DNA of 64,000 nucleotides from DASUVM01 sp963704675. Its GTDB lineage: Bacteria; Patescibacteriota; Saccharimonadia; Saccharimonadales; Saccharimonadaceae. The notes beneath the pieces were generated by a model. The model did not search any database. It had not been told where the DNA came from and saw only the letters and a list, made by a program, of their open reading frames with translations. The stretch lies in NCBI GenBank assembly GCA_963704675.1, contig OY969928.1, forward strand, positions 186,001 through 250,000, in the 5' to 3' direction. The stretch's first letter is position 1; each line of letters begins with the position of its first letter. Below, piece by piece: positions 16,793-25,283 of the stretch. A program made the position numbers and the translations under genes.

Positions 16793-17407
16793 ATGAAAAC
16801 ACTCATCGGTACCAAAATTGGTATGACCCAGATCCTTAGCGAGGACGGTGCTACTATTCCAGTAACACTTGTTATCGCTGGCCCCTGTACTGTTACTCAG
16901 GTGAAGACCGCTGAAAAAGACGGTTACAACGCAGTACAGATTGGCTTTGGTGAGGGTAAGAACCTGAGCAATGCCGTGGCTGGTCACGTGAAGACAGCCA
17001 AGGTGACACCTCGTGTTATTCGTGAAGTTCGCATTGACGAGCTGAGTGATGATACGACGGTTGGCGCAAAATTTGACGTCAGTGCTTTTTCAGTTGGTGA
17101 CGTCGTCGACGTTACCGGCACCAGTAAAGGTAAAGGTTTTGCTGGCACAGTAAAGCGCCACAACTTCAACACAAGCAAACGAACTCACGGTGGTAACGGC
17201 AACGTTCGTAAACCTGGTTCAATTGGCTCAATGTATCCGCAGAAAATCTTTAAAGGCAAGCGCATGGCTGGCCGCATGGGCCACGACCGCGTCACTGTTA
17301 AGAATCTTGTAGTTGCCTTGGTTGATGTCGAAAATAACCTACTTGGCCTCAAAGGTGCCGTTCCTGGCCCTAAAAAAGGTACTGTTATGATCGGAGGAAC
17401 AAACTAA
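16793..17407 (+). CDS. rplC: 50S ribosomal protein L3
   Basis: 204 aa, early-assembly 23S-binding protein. MKTLIGTKIGMTQIL and the GTSKGKGFAGTVKRHNF loop are typical. The conserved Gln of the usual GNMTPGR-like segment region appears as GSIGSMYPQKIFKGKRMAGRMG. ATG follows AAGAGG. Its stop overlaps the rplD start (TAATG). Confidence 0.98.
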   Translation: MKTLIGTKIGMTQILSEDGATIPVTLVIAGPCTVTQVKTAEKDGYNAVQIGFGEGKNLSNAVAGHVKTAKVTPRVIREVRIDELSDDTTVGAKFDVSAFSVGDVVDVTGTSKGKGFAGTVKRHNFNTSKRTHGGNGNVRKPGSIGSMYPQKIFKGKRMAGRMGHDRVTVKNLVVALVDVENNLLGLKGAVPGPKKGTVMIGGTN

Positions 17408-18015
17408 TGGCCGCTCCTACAAAAACTACAATCACACTTCCAAAAGAAGTATTTGCCGTTGACGTTCCAAACCACGAACTACTGAAGTTAGCTTACGATT
17501 CATACCTTGCAAATTCTCGCCGAGCAACTGCTAAAACCAAAACCCGTGGTGAGATCAGCGGTGGCGGTAAAAAGCCATGGCGTCAAAAGGGTACTGGCCG
17601 CGCTCGTTTCGGTTCAAGCCGTAACCCCATCTGGCGTGGCGGTGGTATCGTATTTGGCCCTCGTGGCGTTGAAAACTATACCAAACGCGTCAGCAAAACT
17701 GCAAAACGAGTTGCTCTTCGCCAAGCCCTGACACTCGCACATCAAGCAAACAAGATTATCATCGTTGATGATATCAAAACAACTGGTAAAACTCGTGAAA
17801 TGGTTGCGTTCCTTGCCGATAACAACGCCGATGTTCGCCGCGTATTGATGGTGGTAAGTGAAAAAACTCCTGAGATTTTGCGCGCAACCAATAATCTACA
17901 GAGTGTCGCACTGGTTCGTGCCGGCTACCTCAGCGTCTATCACTTACTTAATGCTGACAAAATTGTCATTACTAAAGAAGCCTTAAAGGCAGTAACAGAA
18001 TGGTTGGGAGCATAG
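17407..18015 (+). CDS. rplD: 50S ribosomal protein L4
   Basis: 202 aa. Contains the exit-tunnel loop GGGKKPWRQKGTGRARFGS (about 51-69) and WRGGGIVFGP. L4 is the autogenous repressor of the S10 operon in E. coli. The N terminus is shorter than in E. coli. Confidence 0.97.
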   Translation: MAAPTKTTITLPKEVFAVDVPNHELLKLAYDSYLANSRRATAKTKTRGEISGGGKKPWRQKGTGRARFGSSRNPIWRGGGIVFGPRGVENYTKRVSKTAKRVALRQALTLAHQANKIIIVDDIKTTGKTREMVAFLADNNADVRRVLMVVSEKTPEILRATNNLQSVALVRAGYLSVYHLLNADKIVITKEALKAVTEWLGA

Positions 18016-18016
18016 T

Positions 18017-18316
18017 ATGAAACAATTACTTATTACTCCACGCATGAGCGAAAAAGGCTTCAACCAAAGTCAAACGGGCACTTACATTTTTAACGTGCCA
18101 GACACGGCTAACAAGCAAGAAATCGCTGCTGCTATCAGCGAACAATATAGTGTTACCGTAACCGAGGTTAACATTATTCGCTTGAAGGGCAAGAGCGTAC
18201 GCACTTACCGTGGCCGAGGTAAATTTGCAAGCGGTAAACGTGCAGATGTAAAAAAGGCGTATGTTCGTCTAAAAGAAGGTGATAAAATTACCGTCTTCGA
18301 AGAGGAGGCCAACTAA
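18017..18316 (+). CDS. rplW: 50S ribosomal protein L23
   Basis: 99 aa, tunnel-exit protein and docking site for trigger factor and SRP. LITPRMSEKGFNQSQTGTY and the RTYRGRGKFASGKRADVKKA loop identify it. It starts 1 nt after the rplD stop and overlaps the rplB start by one base. Confidence 0.97.
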   Translation: MKQLLITPRMSEKGFNQSQTGTYIFNVPDTANKQEIAAAISEQYSVTVTEVNIIRLKGKSVRTYRGRGKFASGKRADVKKAYVRLKEGDKITVFEEEAN

Positions 18317-19155
18317 TGGCTATTAAGCAATACAACCCAACAACGCCTGCACGCCGTGGCATGACAAGCCAGGACTTTTCAGGCATCACTACCCGAAAAC
18401 CCCTTAAATCATTGCTTCGCACCAAAAAATCAACCGCTGGCCGCAACAACGATGGCCGTATCACAACTCGTCATCGCGGCGGCGGTGTCAAGCGCTTCTA
18501 TCGCATTGTTAACTACCGCCTTGCCGAAGGTACCGAAGCAGTTATTGAGCACATCGAGTATGATCCTAACCGTTCAGCTCGAATTGCACGTATTAAAGAT
18601 CAACACGGCCTCTACCACTACGTCATCGCTGATGGTTCAATGCACCAAGGCAAGAAAATCATTGCCGGTAAAGACGCTCCAATTGAATCCAGTAACCGTT
18701 TACCGCTTTCCAAGATTCCAGCTGGTTCAATGATTTATGCCGTTGAAATGCAGCCCGGCAAAGGTGCGCAAGCCGTTCGTTCGGCTGGCACAGCTGCGCA
18801 ATTAGTTGCCAAAGAGGGTGATTACGCTCAAATAAAGATGCCCTCTGGTGAAATTCGACGCTTCCGAATTGATTGTATGGCAAGTATTGGCGTTGTCGGC
18901 AACGAGCAGCATCAAAATATTAAGATTGGTTCAGCAGGTCGCAAACGCCGCATGGGTATTCGACCAACCGTTCGTGGTGTTGTTATGAATGCCGCTGATC
19001 ACCCGCATGGTGGTGGTGACGGTGGACGTCACGGCCCAGGTAAAGCACCTCGCACTCCATGGGGCCAATTAACACTTGGTTATCGAACCCGACGCCGCAA
19101 ATACAGCAATAATATGATCGTGAAGAGTCGCCACGAAGCGAAGAGGAAGAGGTAG
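18316..19155 (+). CDS. rplB: 50S ribosomal protein L2
   Basis: 279 aa, peptidyl-transferase-region protein. RHRGGGVKRFYR, HIEYDPNRSARIA, and MNAADHPHGGGDGGRHGPGK (about 222-241) carry the conserved His of the active region. Normal length. In almost all bacteria rpsS follows; here a 98-codon unknown gene comes first. Confidence 0.98.
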   Translation: MAIKQYNPTTPARRGMTSQDFSGITTRKPLKSLLRTKKSTAGRNNDGRITTRHRGGGVKRFYRIVNYRLAEGTEAVIEHIEYDPNRSARIARIKDQHGLYHYVIADGSMHQGKKIIAGKDAPIESSNRLPLSKIPAGSMIYAVEMQPGKGAQAVRSAGTAAQLVAKEGDYAQIKMPSGEIRRFRIDCMASIGVVGNEQHQNIKIGSAGRKRRMGIRPTVRGVVMNAADHPHGGGDGGRHGPGKAPRTPWGQLTLGYRTRRRKYSNNMIVKSRHEAKRKR

Positions 19156-19158
19156 AGT

Positions 19159-19455
19159 ATGGCTGAAAGAAACCCAATCATTGCAATGCGAACAGAGAAC
19201 CAAGGCGGCACAATAGCGATCGTAGGAGTTCGACGCGGTAAAGGTTGGCAATCTCCCATGACATCCGCCTTTGCAGTCGAAGCTGCAGATAATATTTTGA
19301 GCTACCGGCTTAAAGCTGCTGACGAGATTACATTTGCCGATGCAGCCGAGATCGCAGCGGAACAACCGCCTCTATCGGCAAGTGAGGCCGGAATTCTATA
19401 CGCCGCTATTCACAGAGCCATTGACGCAAGAAATAATAAAGGAGTAGAGTCATGA
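19159..19455 (+). CDS. unknown 98-aa gene embedded between rplB and rpsS
   Basis: 98 aa, ATG after AGAGGTAGAGT. MAERNPIIAMRTENQGGTIAIVGVRRG suggests a beta-rich start; a helical Ala/Glu-rich half (EITFADAAEIAAEQ) and an AIHRAIDARNN helix follow. No family recognised. The end overlaps the rpsS ATG by 4 nt (ATGA), so its translation is coupled to S19. The overlap and SD argue that it is real and made in step with ribosomal proteins. It could be a ribosome-associated factor or a passenger gene. Confidence 0.75.
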   Translation: MAERNPIIAMRTENQGGTIAIVGVRRGKGWQSPMTSAFAVEAADNILSYRLKAADEITFADAAEIAAEQPPLSASEAGILYAAIHRAIDARNNKGVES

Positions 19456-19718
19456 GTCGCTCACTTAAGAAAGGTCCGTTCGTTGACTTCAAACTCGCGA
19501 AGAAAGTCGCGGCTTTGAGCGCAAATGATCGAACTATTATCAAAACGTGGGCCCGGGCAAGTACTATTAGCCCAGAAATGGTTGGTCGAACCATCGCTGT
19601 CCACAATGGCCGCATGCACGTACCCGTGTATATTGGCGAAAATATGGTGGGGCATAAGCTTGGCGAATTCGCACCAACACGCAAATTTCGCGGCCACGCT
19701 AAAAAGGATAAAAGGTAA
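19452..19718 (+). CDS. rpsS: 30S ribosomal protein S19
   Basis: 88 aa, head protein near the A/P-site tRNAs. MSRSLKKGPFVD, TWARASTISPEMVG and FAPTRKFRGHAKKDK are diagnostic. SD GGAGTAGAG lies within the upstream 98-codon gene. Confidence 0.98.
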   Translation: MSRSLKKGPFVDFKLAKKVAALSANDRTIIKTWARASTISPEMVGRTIAVHNGRMHVPVYIGENMVGHKLGEFAPTRKFRGHAKKDKR

Positions 19719-20104
19719 TGGTTGAAATGAAAACCGCATCTGCTGCTATTAAAGGCGTTACTCAAGCACCCCGTAAGGTGAGCCTAGTCGCAAGCCTTGT
19801 TCGTGGCCGCCGCGTTGCCGATGCCTTGGTGATTCTAGATCACACCCCAAAACGCGCCGCACTCGCCGTTAGAAAAGCAATTGCAAGCGCAAAGGCCAAC
19901 GCCATTAATACTCACAAACTTGATGAAAAAAGCCTTGTTATTAATGAGCTAAGCGTCACAACCGGTACTCGTCTCAAACGCTACCGCGCTGGTGCTCGCG
20001 GTATGGCTAAACCATACCAAAAGAAAACCAGTCACATTTTTGTGTCAGTCAGCGGTGAGCCAAAGAGTATAAAAAAGCCAGCAAAGAAAGCTGAGGAGAA
20101 ATAA
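19718..20104 (+). CDS. rplV: 50S ribosomal protein L22
   Basis: 128 aa, lines the exit tunnel. QAPRKVSLVASLVRGRRVADAL and the beta-hairpin tip region GTRLKRYRAGARGMAKPYQK (about 88-107) fit. The C terminus has a Lys-rich extension. Start overlaps the rpsS stop (TAATG). Confidence 0.97.
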   Translation: MVEMKTASAAIKGVTQAPRKVSLVASLVRGRRVADALVILDHTPKRAALAVRKAIASAKANAINTHKLDEKSLVINELSVTTGTRLKRYRAGARGMAKPYQKKTSHIFVSVSGEPKSIKKPAKKAEEK

Positions 20105-20105
20105 T

Positions 20106-20738
20106 ATGGGCCAAAAAGTAAACCCTATTAGCATGCGGCTCCAGGTCAGTAAAGACTGGCGAAGCAAATGGTTCGCTGATAAACGCGACTATGCCGCCTT
20201 CTTGGCGCAGGATATCAAAGTACGCGACTATATCGAAGGCAAATTCTCAACGCGTGCTACCATTCAGAAAATTGACATTGAACGTTCACCAAACCTTGTC
20301 ACTGTCACGATTCACACAGCTAAAGCTGGTGTTGTCATCGGCCGTGGTGGCTCAGGCGCACAAGAGCTCAAAAACCACATAGAAAAAGTTATGGGCCGTC
20401 CGGTACGCGTCAATATTGAAGAGGTAAAACGCCCAGAGCTTGCCGCTAAGTTAGTAGCAGAAAATATCGCTCGTCAGTTAGAGCGCCGCATTAATTTTCG
20501 CCGTGCCACTAAAATGGCTGCTCAGAATGCTATGAATGCTGGCGCGAAAGGTATCCGTATTGAGGTAGCCGGTCGACTTAACAATGCCGAAATGAGTCGT
20601 CGCGAAAAACTCATCCAGGGCTCTGTGCCACTTCATACTCTTCGCGCAGATGTTGACTACCACTGTGCCCGAGCTTTCATTACCGGTTACGGCATTATTG
20701 GCGTCAAAGTATGGGTCTATAAGGGCGAGCGCGCGTAG
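20106..20738 (+). CDS. rpsC: 30S ribosomal protein S3
   Basis: 210 aa, mRNA-entry protein with a KH domain (VVIGRGGSGAQELKNHIEK, about 77-95) and the C-terminal domain ELAAKLVAENIARQLERR...RIEVAGRL. MGQKVNPISMRL is the classic start. Confidence 0.98.
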   Translation: MGQKVNPISMRLQVSKDWRSKWFADKRDYAAFLAQDIKVRDYIEGKFSTRATIQKIDIERSPNLVTVTIHTAKAGVVIGRGGSGAQELKNHIEKVMGRPVRVNIEEVKRPELAAKLVAENIARQLERRINFRRATKMAAQNAMNAGAKGIRIEVAGRLNNAEMSRREKLIQGSVPLHTLRADVDYHCARAFITGYGIIGVKVWVYKGERA

Positions 20739-20747
20739 GAGAACCTT

Positions 20748-21158
20748 ATGTTATTACCAAAGAAGCTTAAATTCCGCAAAGTTCGCAAGGGCAAAAACGA
20801 CGGCGTCGCAACTCGTGCAAATTATATCGCCTTCGGTGATTTTGGCTTACAAAGCCTAGAAAACGAACGCATTACCTCACGTCAGATTGAATCGGCTCGC
20901 CAAGCAATGACTCGTTATATCAAACGCGGTGGTAAAATCTGGATCCGTATCTTCCCGCACACGCCAGTAAGTCGCAAACCACAAGATGTCAAGATGGGAA
21001 GTGGCAAGGGGAATCCTGAATTTTATGTCGCCAAGGTGAAAGCTGGCACAGTAATGTTCGAGATGCAAGGTGTGCCTGAAGAGACGGCACGAGAAGCAAT
21101 GCGCCTTGCCGCACACAAATTACCTGTTAAAACAAAATTTATAAAGAGAGAGGGCTAG
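20748..21158 (+). CDS. rplP: 50S ribosomal protein L16
   Basis: 136 aa, binds near the A-site tRNA elbow. MLLPKKLKFRKVRKG, GKIWIRIFPHTPVSRKP and GSGKGNPEFYVAKVKAG are diagnostic. The segment KPQDVKMGSGKG replaces the common KPAEVRMGKGKG. SD AGGAGAA lies upstream. Confidence 0.98.
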   Translation: MLLPKKLKFRKVRKGKNDGVATRANYIAFGDFGLQSLENERITSRQIESARQAMTRYIKRGGKIWIRIFPHTPVSRKPQDVKMGSGKGNPEFYVAKVKAGTVMFEMQGVPEETAREAMRLAAHKLPVKTKFIKREG

Positions 21159-21160
21159 TT

Positions 21161-21388
21161 ATGGCTGACGTAAAAAACGACAAGTTAACCGCAACTAGTC
21201 TTCGTGAGATGGAATCAACCAAGCGTCGGGAGCTGCTTCAGGAAAAACAGGCTGAACTGTTTGAAAAAAAGCGTTCGCTCAAGGCTAATGAACTCGCAAA
21301 CCCACGCATTATTAACCAGCTTCGCCGTGAGATCGCTCTCATCTTAACCGTTGAGAACGAGCCACAGCGCGAGAAAGAGGAGGCCTAA
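21161..21388 (+). CDS. rpmC: 50S ribosomal protein L29
   Basis: 75 aa, tunnel-exit protein of two antiparallel helices. LREMESTKRRELLQEKQAELF and NPRIINQLRREIALILTV fit. The N-terminal extension MADVKNDKLTATS is longer than usual. Confidence 0.93.
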   Translation: MADVKNDKLTATSLREMESTKRRELLQEKQAELFEKKRSLKANELANPRIINQLRREIALILTVENEPQREKEEA

Positions 21389-21389
21389 G

Positions 21390-21704
21390 ATGGCAAAGAG
21401 ACTTGTTGGCACAGTGACATCTGATGCCCAAGACAAAACCATCGTCGTGACCGTTACTCGCCGTGTCACTCATCCGATCTACGGCAAGCAGTACACGGTC
21501 AGCAAAAGAATTGCAGCACACGACGAAACTAACCAGGCAAGCAAGGGCGATATAGTCGAACTCGTCGAAACTCGCCCAATTAGTAAGCACAAGAGCTTCA
21601 AGTTAAACCGCGTTATCGAAAAATCACACGGTAAAATTGAGCTTAAGCAAGAAGCAGTAGAAAAAGAATCAGCAGCCACCGAGGCTAAAGAGGCGGAGAC
21701 TTAA
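21390..21704 (+). CDS. rpsQ: 30S ribosomal protein S17
   Basis: 104 aa from the ATG at 21390, which follows GAGGAGG in the rpmC end; the frame is open further upstream but without an SD. OB-fold core KRLVGTVTSDAQDKTIVVTV and VELVETRPISKHKSFKL. The acidic Glu/Ala-rich tail (about 85-104) is an extra. Confidence 0.97.
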   Translation: MAKRLVGTVTSDAQDKTIVVTVTRRVTHPIYGKQYTVSKRIAAHDETNQASKGDIVELVETRPISKHKSFKLNRVIEKSHGKIELKQEAVEKESAATEAKEAET

Positions 21705-21707
21705 GAT

Positions 21708-22076
21708 ATGGTACAACAAGAAAGCCGTTTGAAGGTCGCTGACAACAGTGGGGCAAAGGAACTCTTATGCATTCGTGTGCTAGGTGGCACGAGGCGTCGT
21801 TATGCCCGCGTCGGTGACGTAATTAAAGCTACTGTTAAACAAGCTAATCCGACCGGCAACGTCAAAAAAAAGAGTGTCGTAAAGGCGGTTGTCGTTCGAA
21901 CAACTGCGAAGATTAAACGAAAAGATGGCAGTACAATTCGCTTCGACGAAAATGCCGCCGTTATTATCGGTGACGATAAGCTGCCAAAAGGTACCCGCGT
22001 GTTCGGTCCCGTGCCACGTGAGCTTCGTGATTATGGTTATAACAAAATTATCAGCTTAGCTCCGGAGGTGCTCTAA
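21708..22076 (+). CDS. rplN: 50S ribosomal protein L14
   Basis: 122 aa, subunit-interface protein. MVQQESRLKVADNSGAKEL, VRTTAKIKRKDGSTIRFDEN and GTRVFGPVPRELRD are diagnostic. It opens the spc block with rplX. Confidence 0.98.
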   Translation: MVQQESRLKVADNSGAKELLCIRVLGGTRRRYARVGDVIKATVKQANPTGNVKKKSVVKAVVVRTTAKIKRKDGSTIRFDENAAVIIGDDKLPKGTRVFGPVPRELRDYGYNKIISLAPEVL

Positions 22077-22077
22077 G

Positions 22078-22392
22078 ATGAAAATCAAGCGTAGTGACAC
22101 CGTCCGCGTTATGGCTGGTAAATTCAAAGGTAAGATCGCCAAGGTGGTAAAAGTCTACCCCAAAGCCAACAAAATCACCCTTGAAGGCATCAATATTATT
22201 AAACGAAATGTAAAACCAAGTCAGCTTAACCCACAAGGTGGCACCAAAGAGGTACACACCCCTATTGCAATCAGTAACGTGGCGCTGGTGGTCGACGGGA
22301 AAGAAGCAACGAGTCGCATTAGCTATGACATTCGTGATGATGGCAGTAAAGTCCGCATCGCTCGCCAAGCCGGCAACAAGGAGATCAAGTAA
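22078..22392 (+). CDS. rplX: 50S ribosomal protein L24
   Basis: 104 aa, early-assembly protein with a KOW motif (DTVRVMAGKFKGKIAKVVKV, about 6-25). Its stop overlaps the rplE ATG (TAATG). Confidence 0.97.
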   Translation: MKIKRSDTVRVMAGKFKGKIAKVVKVYPKANKITLEGINIIKRNVKPSQLNPQGGTKEVHTPIAISNVALVVDGKEATSRISYDIRDDGSKVRIARQAGNKEIK

Positions 22393-22979
22393 TGGCTACT
22401 AAAAAGTCTACCTCTTACATACCTCGTCTGAAAGAGAATTATGATACAAAAATTCGCAAACAACTTCAGAATGAGCTAGGTTTAAAGAATATTCATCAAG
22501 TGCCAAAACTTGAAAAGGTCGTTTTAAATGTTGGCATCGGTAAACATAAAGACGATAAAGCGTATCATGAGCGAGTGCTCAATACTCTGAAAAAAATCAC
22601 CGGTCAACAACCAATAGACCGCATGGCTCGAAAGAGCATTGCTACTTTCAAAATCCGTGCCGGGCTTAATCGTATCGGTATCAGCGTCACCCTACGCGGT
22701 GCTCGCATGTATGAGTTTCTTGATCGTTTGATTAATGTTGCGTTGCCACGTGTTCGTGATTTTCATGGTCTTAAGGCGGATGCATTCGATAAAAGTGGCA
22801 ATTTTAGTCTCGGTATTACTGAGCAGTCAATTTTTCCGGAACTAAGTTTCGAAGATACGCAAGTTTTGCACGGCCTACAGGTTAATATTGTTATTAAAAA
22901 CGAAGATACTGTACACTCACGCGCACTGCTCAGAGCACTCGGTATGCCACTAGAAAAGAAGGAGGCTAGCAATGGCTAA
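22392..22979 (+). CDS. rplE: 50S ribosomal protein L5
   Basis: 195 aa, 5S rRNA-binding protein. LEKVVLNVGIG, TGQQPIDRMARKSIA, and GISVTLRG are present. The 3' end overlaps rpsN by 8 nt, and the rpsN SD (AAGGAGG) lies inside it. Confidence 0.97.
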   Translation: MATKKSTSYIPRLKENYDTKIRKQLQNELGLKNIHQVPKLEKVVLNVGIGKHKDDKAYHERVLNTLKKITGQQPIDRMARKSIATFKIRAGLNRIGISVTLRGARMYEFLDRLINVALPRVRDFHGLKADAFDKSGNFSLGITEQSIFPELSFEDTQVLHGLQVNIVIKNEDTVHSRALLRALGMPLEKKEASNG

Positions 22980-23241
22980 GAAATCTATGATTGCACGCGA
23001 TCTGAAACGTAAGAAGTTAATTAAGAAATATGCCGCCAAACGCGCTGCATTAAAAGCAGCCGGTGATACTGAAAGCTTGGCTGCATTACCGCGCAATTCC
23101 AGCCCAACCCGCTGGAAGAACCGCTGTGAAGTAACTGGCCGGCCTCACGCATATATGCGCCACTTTGGCCTTAGTCGTATTACATTTCGTGAACGAGCAA
23201 GTAAGGGTGAGATTCCCGGTATAACAAAGGCGAGTTGGTAA
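22972..23241 (+). CDS. rpsN: 30S ribosomal protein S14, zinc-free form
   Basis: 89 aa. MAKKSMIARDLKRKKLI, NSSPTRWKNRCEVTGRPHAYMRHFG (read in parts) and the C-terminal GEIPGITKASW. The CxxC...CxxC zinc ribbon of short S14 is absent; only one Cys remains. This is the longer, zinc-independent S14 type. Confidence 0.96.
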   Translation: MAKKSMIARDLKRKKLIKKYAAKRAALKAAGDTESLAALPRNSSPTRWKNRCEVTGRPHAYMRHFGLSRITFRERASKGEIPGITKASW

Positions 23242-23251
23242 GGAGAATATT

Positions 23252-23653
23252 ATGGCTATGCTTTCAACTGATCCAGTCGCCGACATGCTAACTCGCATTC
23301 GTAATGCAGCATTAGCAGGTAAAAACCAGGTTAACTTACCTCACAGCAAATTAAAAGAAACTATCGCAAAAGAACTTGCCAAAGCAAAATACCTTGCTGA
23401 CGTTAAAGTTGTGGGCGAAGGAGTTGCAAAAACCATTGAAATTACAGTGAATGAACCCGGTACTAACGTAACATTCACTGAAATTACTCGTGTTTCAAAA
23501 CCAGGACGCCGCGTTTATGCGGGGGCAGATGAAATTCAACGCGTAAAGAATGGTCGTGGTATGGTGTTAATTAGCACATCAAAAGGCATTATGACCGGCC
23601 AAGCTGCTCAACGAGCACGCCTTGGTGGTGAATTAATCTGTAAGGTTTATTAA
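23252..23653 (+). CDS. rpsH: 30S ribosomal protein S8
   Basis: 133 aa, primary 16S-binding protein and, in E. coli, translational repressor of the spc operon. DPVADMLTRIRNA at the start and the C-terminal STSKGIMTGQAAQRARLGGELICKVY (read in parts) fit. It is followed by a 39-codon ORF, not directly by rplF. Confidence 0.98.
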   Translation: MAMLSTDPVADMLTRIRNAALAGKNQVNLPHSKLKETIAKELAKAKYLADVKVVGEGVAKTIEITVNEPGTNVTFTEITRVSKPGRRVYAGADEIQRVKNGRGMVLISTSKGIMTGQAAQRARLGGELICKVY

Positions 23654-23654
23654 A

Positions 23655-23774
23655 ATGTCATCAGTTCCACTTTATTCTCTATACATTCCTACGCAACTTG
23701 CAATAGGAATAGTCATTGCTGGAGCACTGGTGTCAATTGCGATAAGCTTACATAACAATAAGAAGGAAAAGTAA
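23655..23774 (+). CDS. 39-aa single-TM microprotein between rpsH and rplF
   Basis: ATG at 23655, one nt after the rpsH stop; stop TAA at 23772-23774, two nt before the rplF ATG. Residues about 14-32 (QLAIGIVIAGALVSIAISL) form one clean hydrophobic helix, preceded by an uncharged MSSVPLYSLYIPT and followed by the basic tail HNNKKEK, an N-out/C-in pattern. The rplF SD (AGAAGGA) is encoded in its tail, so the ORF is tightly packed between ribosomal genes. Too short for automatic callers. Function unknown. Confidence 0.6.
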   Translation: MSSVPLYSLYIPTQLAIGIVIAGALVSIAISLHNNKKEK

Positions 23775-23776
23775 GA

Positions 23777-24313
23777 ATGAGTCGAATCGGAAAACTACCA
23801 GTTTCGATCCCGAACGGTGTGACAATCACGGTCGACAACGGTGTTATTACTGTTGCTGGCCCGAAGGGATCACTCACTTTAGTCTCATTGCCCGAAGTGA
23901 ATATTACTATTGAAGACGGCAAAGCAACGCTCACTCGTATTAATGACGAAAAAATCGCTAAAAGCCGCCATGGCTTAATGCGCGCCCTTGTTGCCAATAT
24001 GGTAAAGGGAGTTACCGAAGGTTTCGAAAAGAAACTCGAAGTAAACGGTGTTGGCTTCCGCGTCAAAGGTGGCGGTCAAGATATTGAAATGAGCCTTGGG
24101 TTTTCACACCCCGTCAAATACCATGCTACTGATAGTGTGAACCTTGGTGTTGAAAAAAACATCATTACAGTAAGTGGCATCAGCAAGCAGCAAGTCGGTC
24201 AAGCAGCCGCTGAAATCCGTGCTTTAAAGAAGCCTGAACCGTATAAAGGCAAGGGTATTAAATATGTTGATGAAACCATTATCCGCAAGGCGGGTAAGAC
24301 AGGAGCGAAGTAA
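23777..24313 (+). CDS. rplF: 50S ribosomal protein L6
   Basis: 178 aa, near the factor-binding centre. MSRIGKLPVSIPNGV, the two repeated L6 folds, and GKGIKYVDETIIRKAGKTGAK (C terminus, read in parts) are typical. Start follows GAAGGAAAAGTAAG. Confidence 0.98.
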   Translation: MSRIGKLPVSIPNGVTITVDNGVITVAGPKGSLTLVSLPEVNITIEDGKATLTRINDEKIAKSRHGLMRALVANMVKGVTEGFEKKLEVNGVGFRVKGGGQDIEMSLGFSHPVKYHATDSVNLGVEKNIITVSGISKQQVGQAAAEIRALKKPEPYKGKGIKYVDETIIRKAGKTGAK

Positions 24314-24666
24314 TGAGTACGCCTAAGAAGTTAGTGAGCCGCTTGCTACGTAAACACCGCGTTCGCGCCCGTGTAACTGGCACATCATCCCGCCCACGTT
24401 TAACAGTATTTATTAGCAACATGCATGTGAGTGCTCAAGTTATTGACGATACGACTGGCCGCACCCTTGCTAGCGCGAGTACTGCCGGCAACAAGACAGC
24501 AAAGGGCAATTTATCTGAAAAAGCCGCACTGATTGGCACGGAACTTGCTAAAAAAGCCAAAAAAGCAAAGCTAAGTAAAGTTGTATTTGATCGCAATGGT
24601 CGTAAATATGCCGGTCGTTTACAGGCATTCGCTGATGCAGCACGTAAAGAAGGTTTGGAGTTTTAA
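24313..24666 (+). CDS. rplR: 50S ribosomal protein L18
   Basis: 117 aa, 5S rRNA binder. RKHRVRARVTGTSSRPRL and VVFDRNGRKYAGRLQAFADAARKEGLEF (in parts) are diagnostic. Overlaps rplF by one base. Confidence 0.97.
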   Translation: MSTPKKLVSRLLRKHRVRARVTGTSSRPRLTVFISNMHVSAQVIDDTTGRTLASASTAGNKTAKGNLSEKAALIGTELAKKAKKAKLSKVVFDRNGRKYAGRLQAFADAARKEGLEF

Positions 24667-24668
24667 CT

Positions 24669-25280
24669 ATGGCTGAAGAAAAACAGCAAGCAGCAACCGC
24701 AAGTCGTCCAGCACGTACTGGAAGTGCTCGCGGTGCAAATAATGATCGTCCTCGTCGTTCTAATGATCGCAACCAAGCGCCTCGTGAAGAAAAGCAATTT
24801 GAAGAATATGTTATTAGCATCGATCGCGTTGCGCGTGTCGTCAAAGGCGGCCGCCGCTTCCGCTTTAAAGCACTTGTAGTGGTCGGCGATCATAAGACCA
24901 AAGTGGGTGTTGGCGTCGCTAAGGGTCAAGACGTTCAAACTGCCGTTACCAAGGCAACTGATGTCGCTAAAAAGAACCTCGTCGTCATTCCTATTACGAA
25001 AGATACTATTCCGCATGATGTTGAGGTCAAATTTAGTGGCGCACGCATTATGATGAAACCGGCCGCGCCTGGTACCGGTGTTATTGCTGGCGGTCCTGTC
25101 CGCGCTATTATGGGCTTAACCGGCATTCGCAACTTACTTTCAAAATCGCTTGGTTCAAGTAATAAGGTTAATATTGCTTACGCTACTATCGAAGCTCTTA
25201 AACAACTTGTTCCGGCTGAAAAATGGCTGCATGCACCAAAAAAGAAGGTAGCTGCCAAAAAGGCGGAGGTGAGAGAGTAA
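24669..25280 (+). CDS. rpsE: 30S ribosomal protein S5
   Basis: 203 aa, body protein at the mRNA entry and decoding fidelity region. A basic, Arg-rich N-terminal extension of about 40 residues precedes the core (EYVISIDRVARVVKGGRRFRF). The spectinomycin loop and GTGVIAGGPVRAIMGLTGI are present. rpmD (L30), which follows rpsE in many bacteria, is absent: rplO begins 3 nt later. Confidence 0.97.
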   Translation: MAEEKQQAATASRPARTGSARGANNDRPRRSNDRNQAPREEKQFEEYVISIDRVARVVKGGRRFRFKALVVVGDHKTKVGVGVAKGQDVQTAVTKATDVAKKNLVVIPITKDTIPHDVEVKFSGARIMMKPAAPGTGVIAGGPVRAIMGLTGIRNLLSKSLGSSNKVNIAYATIEALKQLVPAEKWLHAPKKKVAAKKAEVRE

Positions 25281-25283
25281 CCC

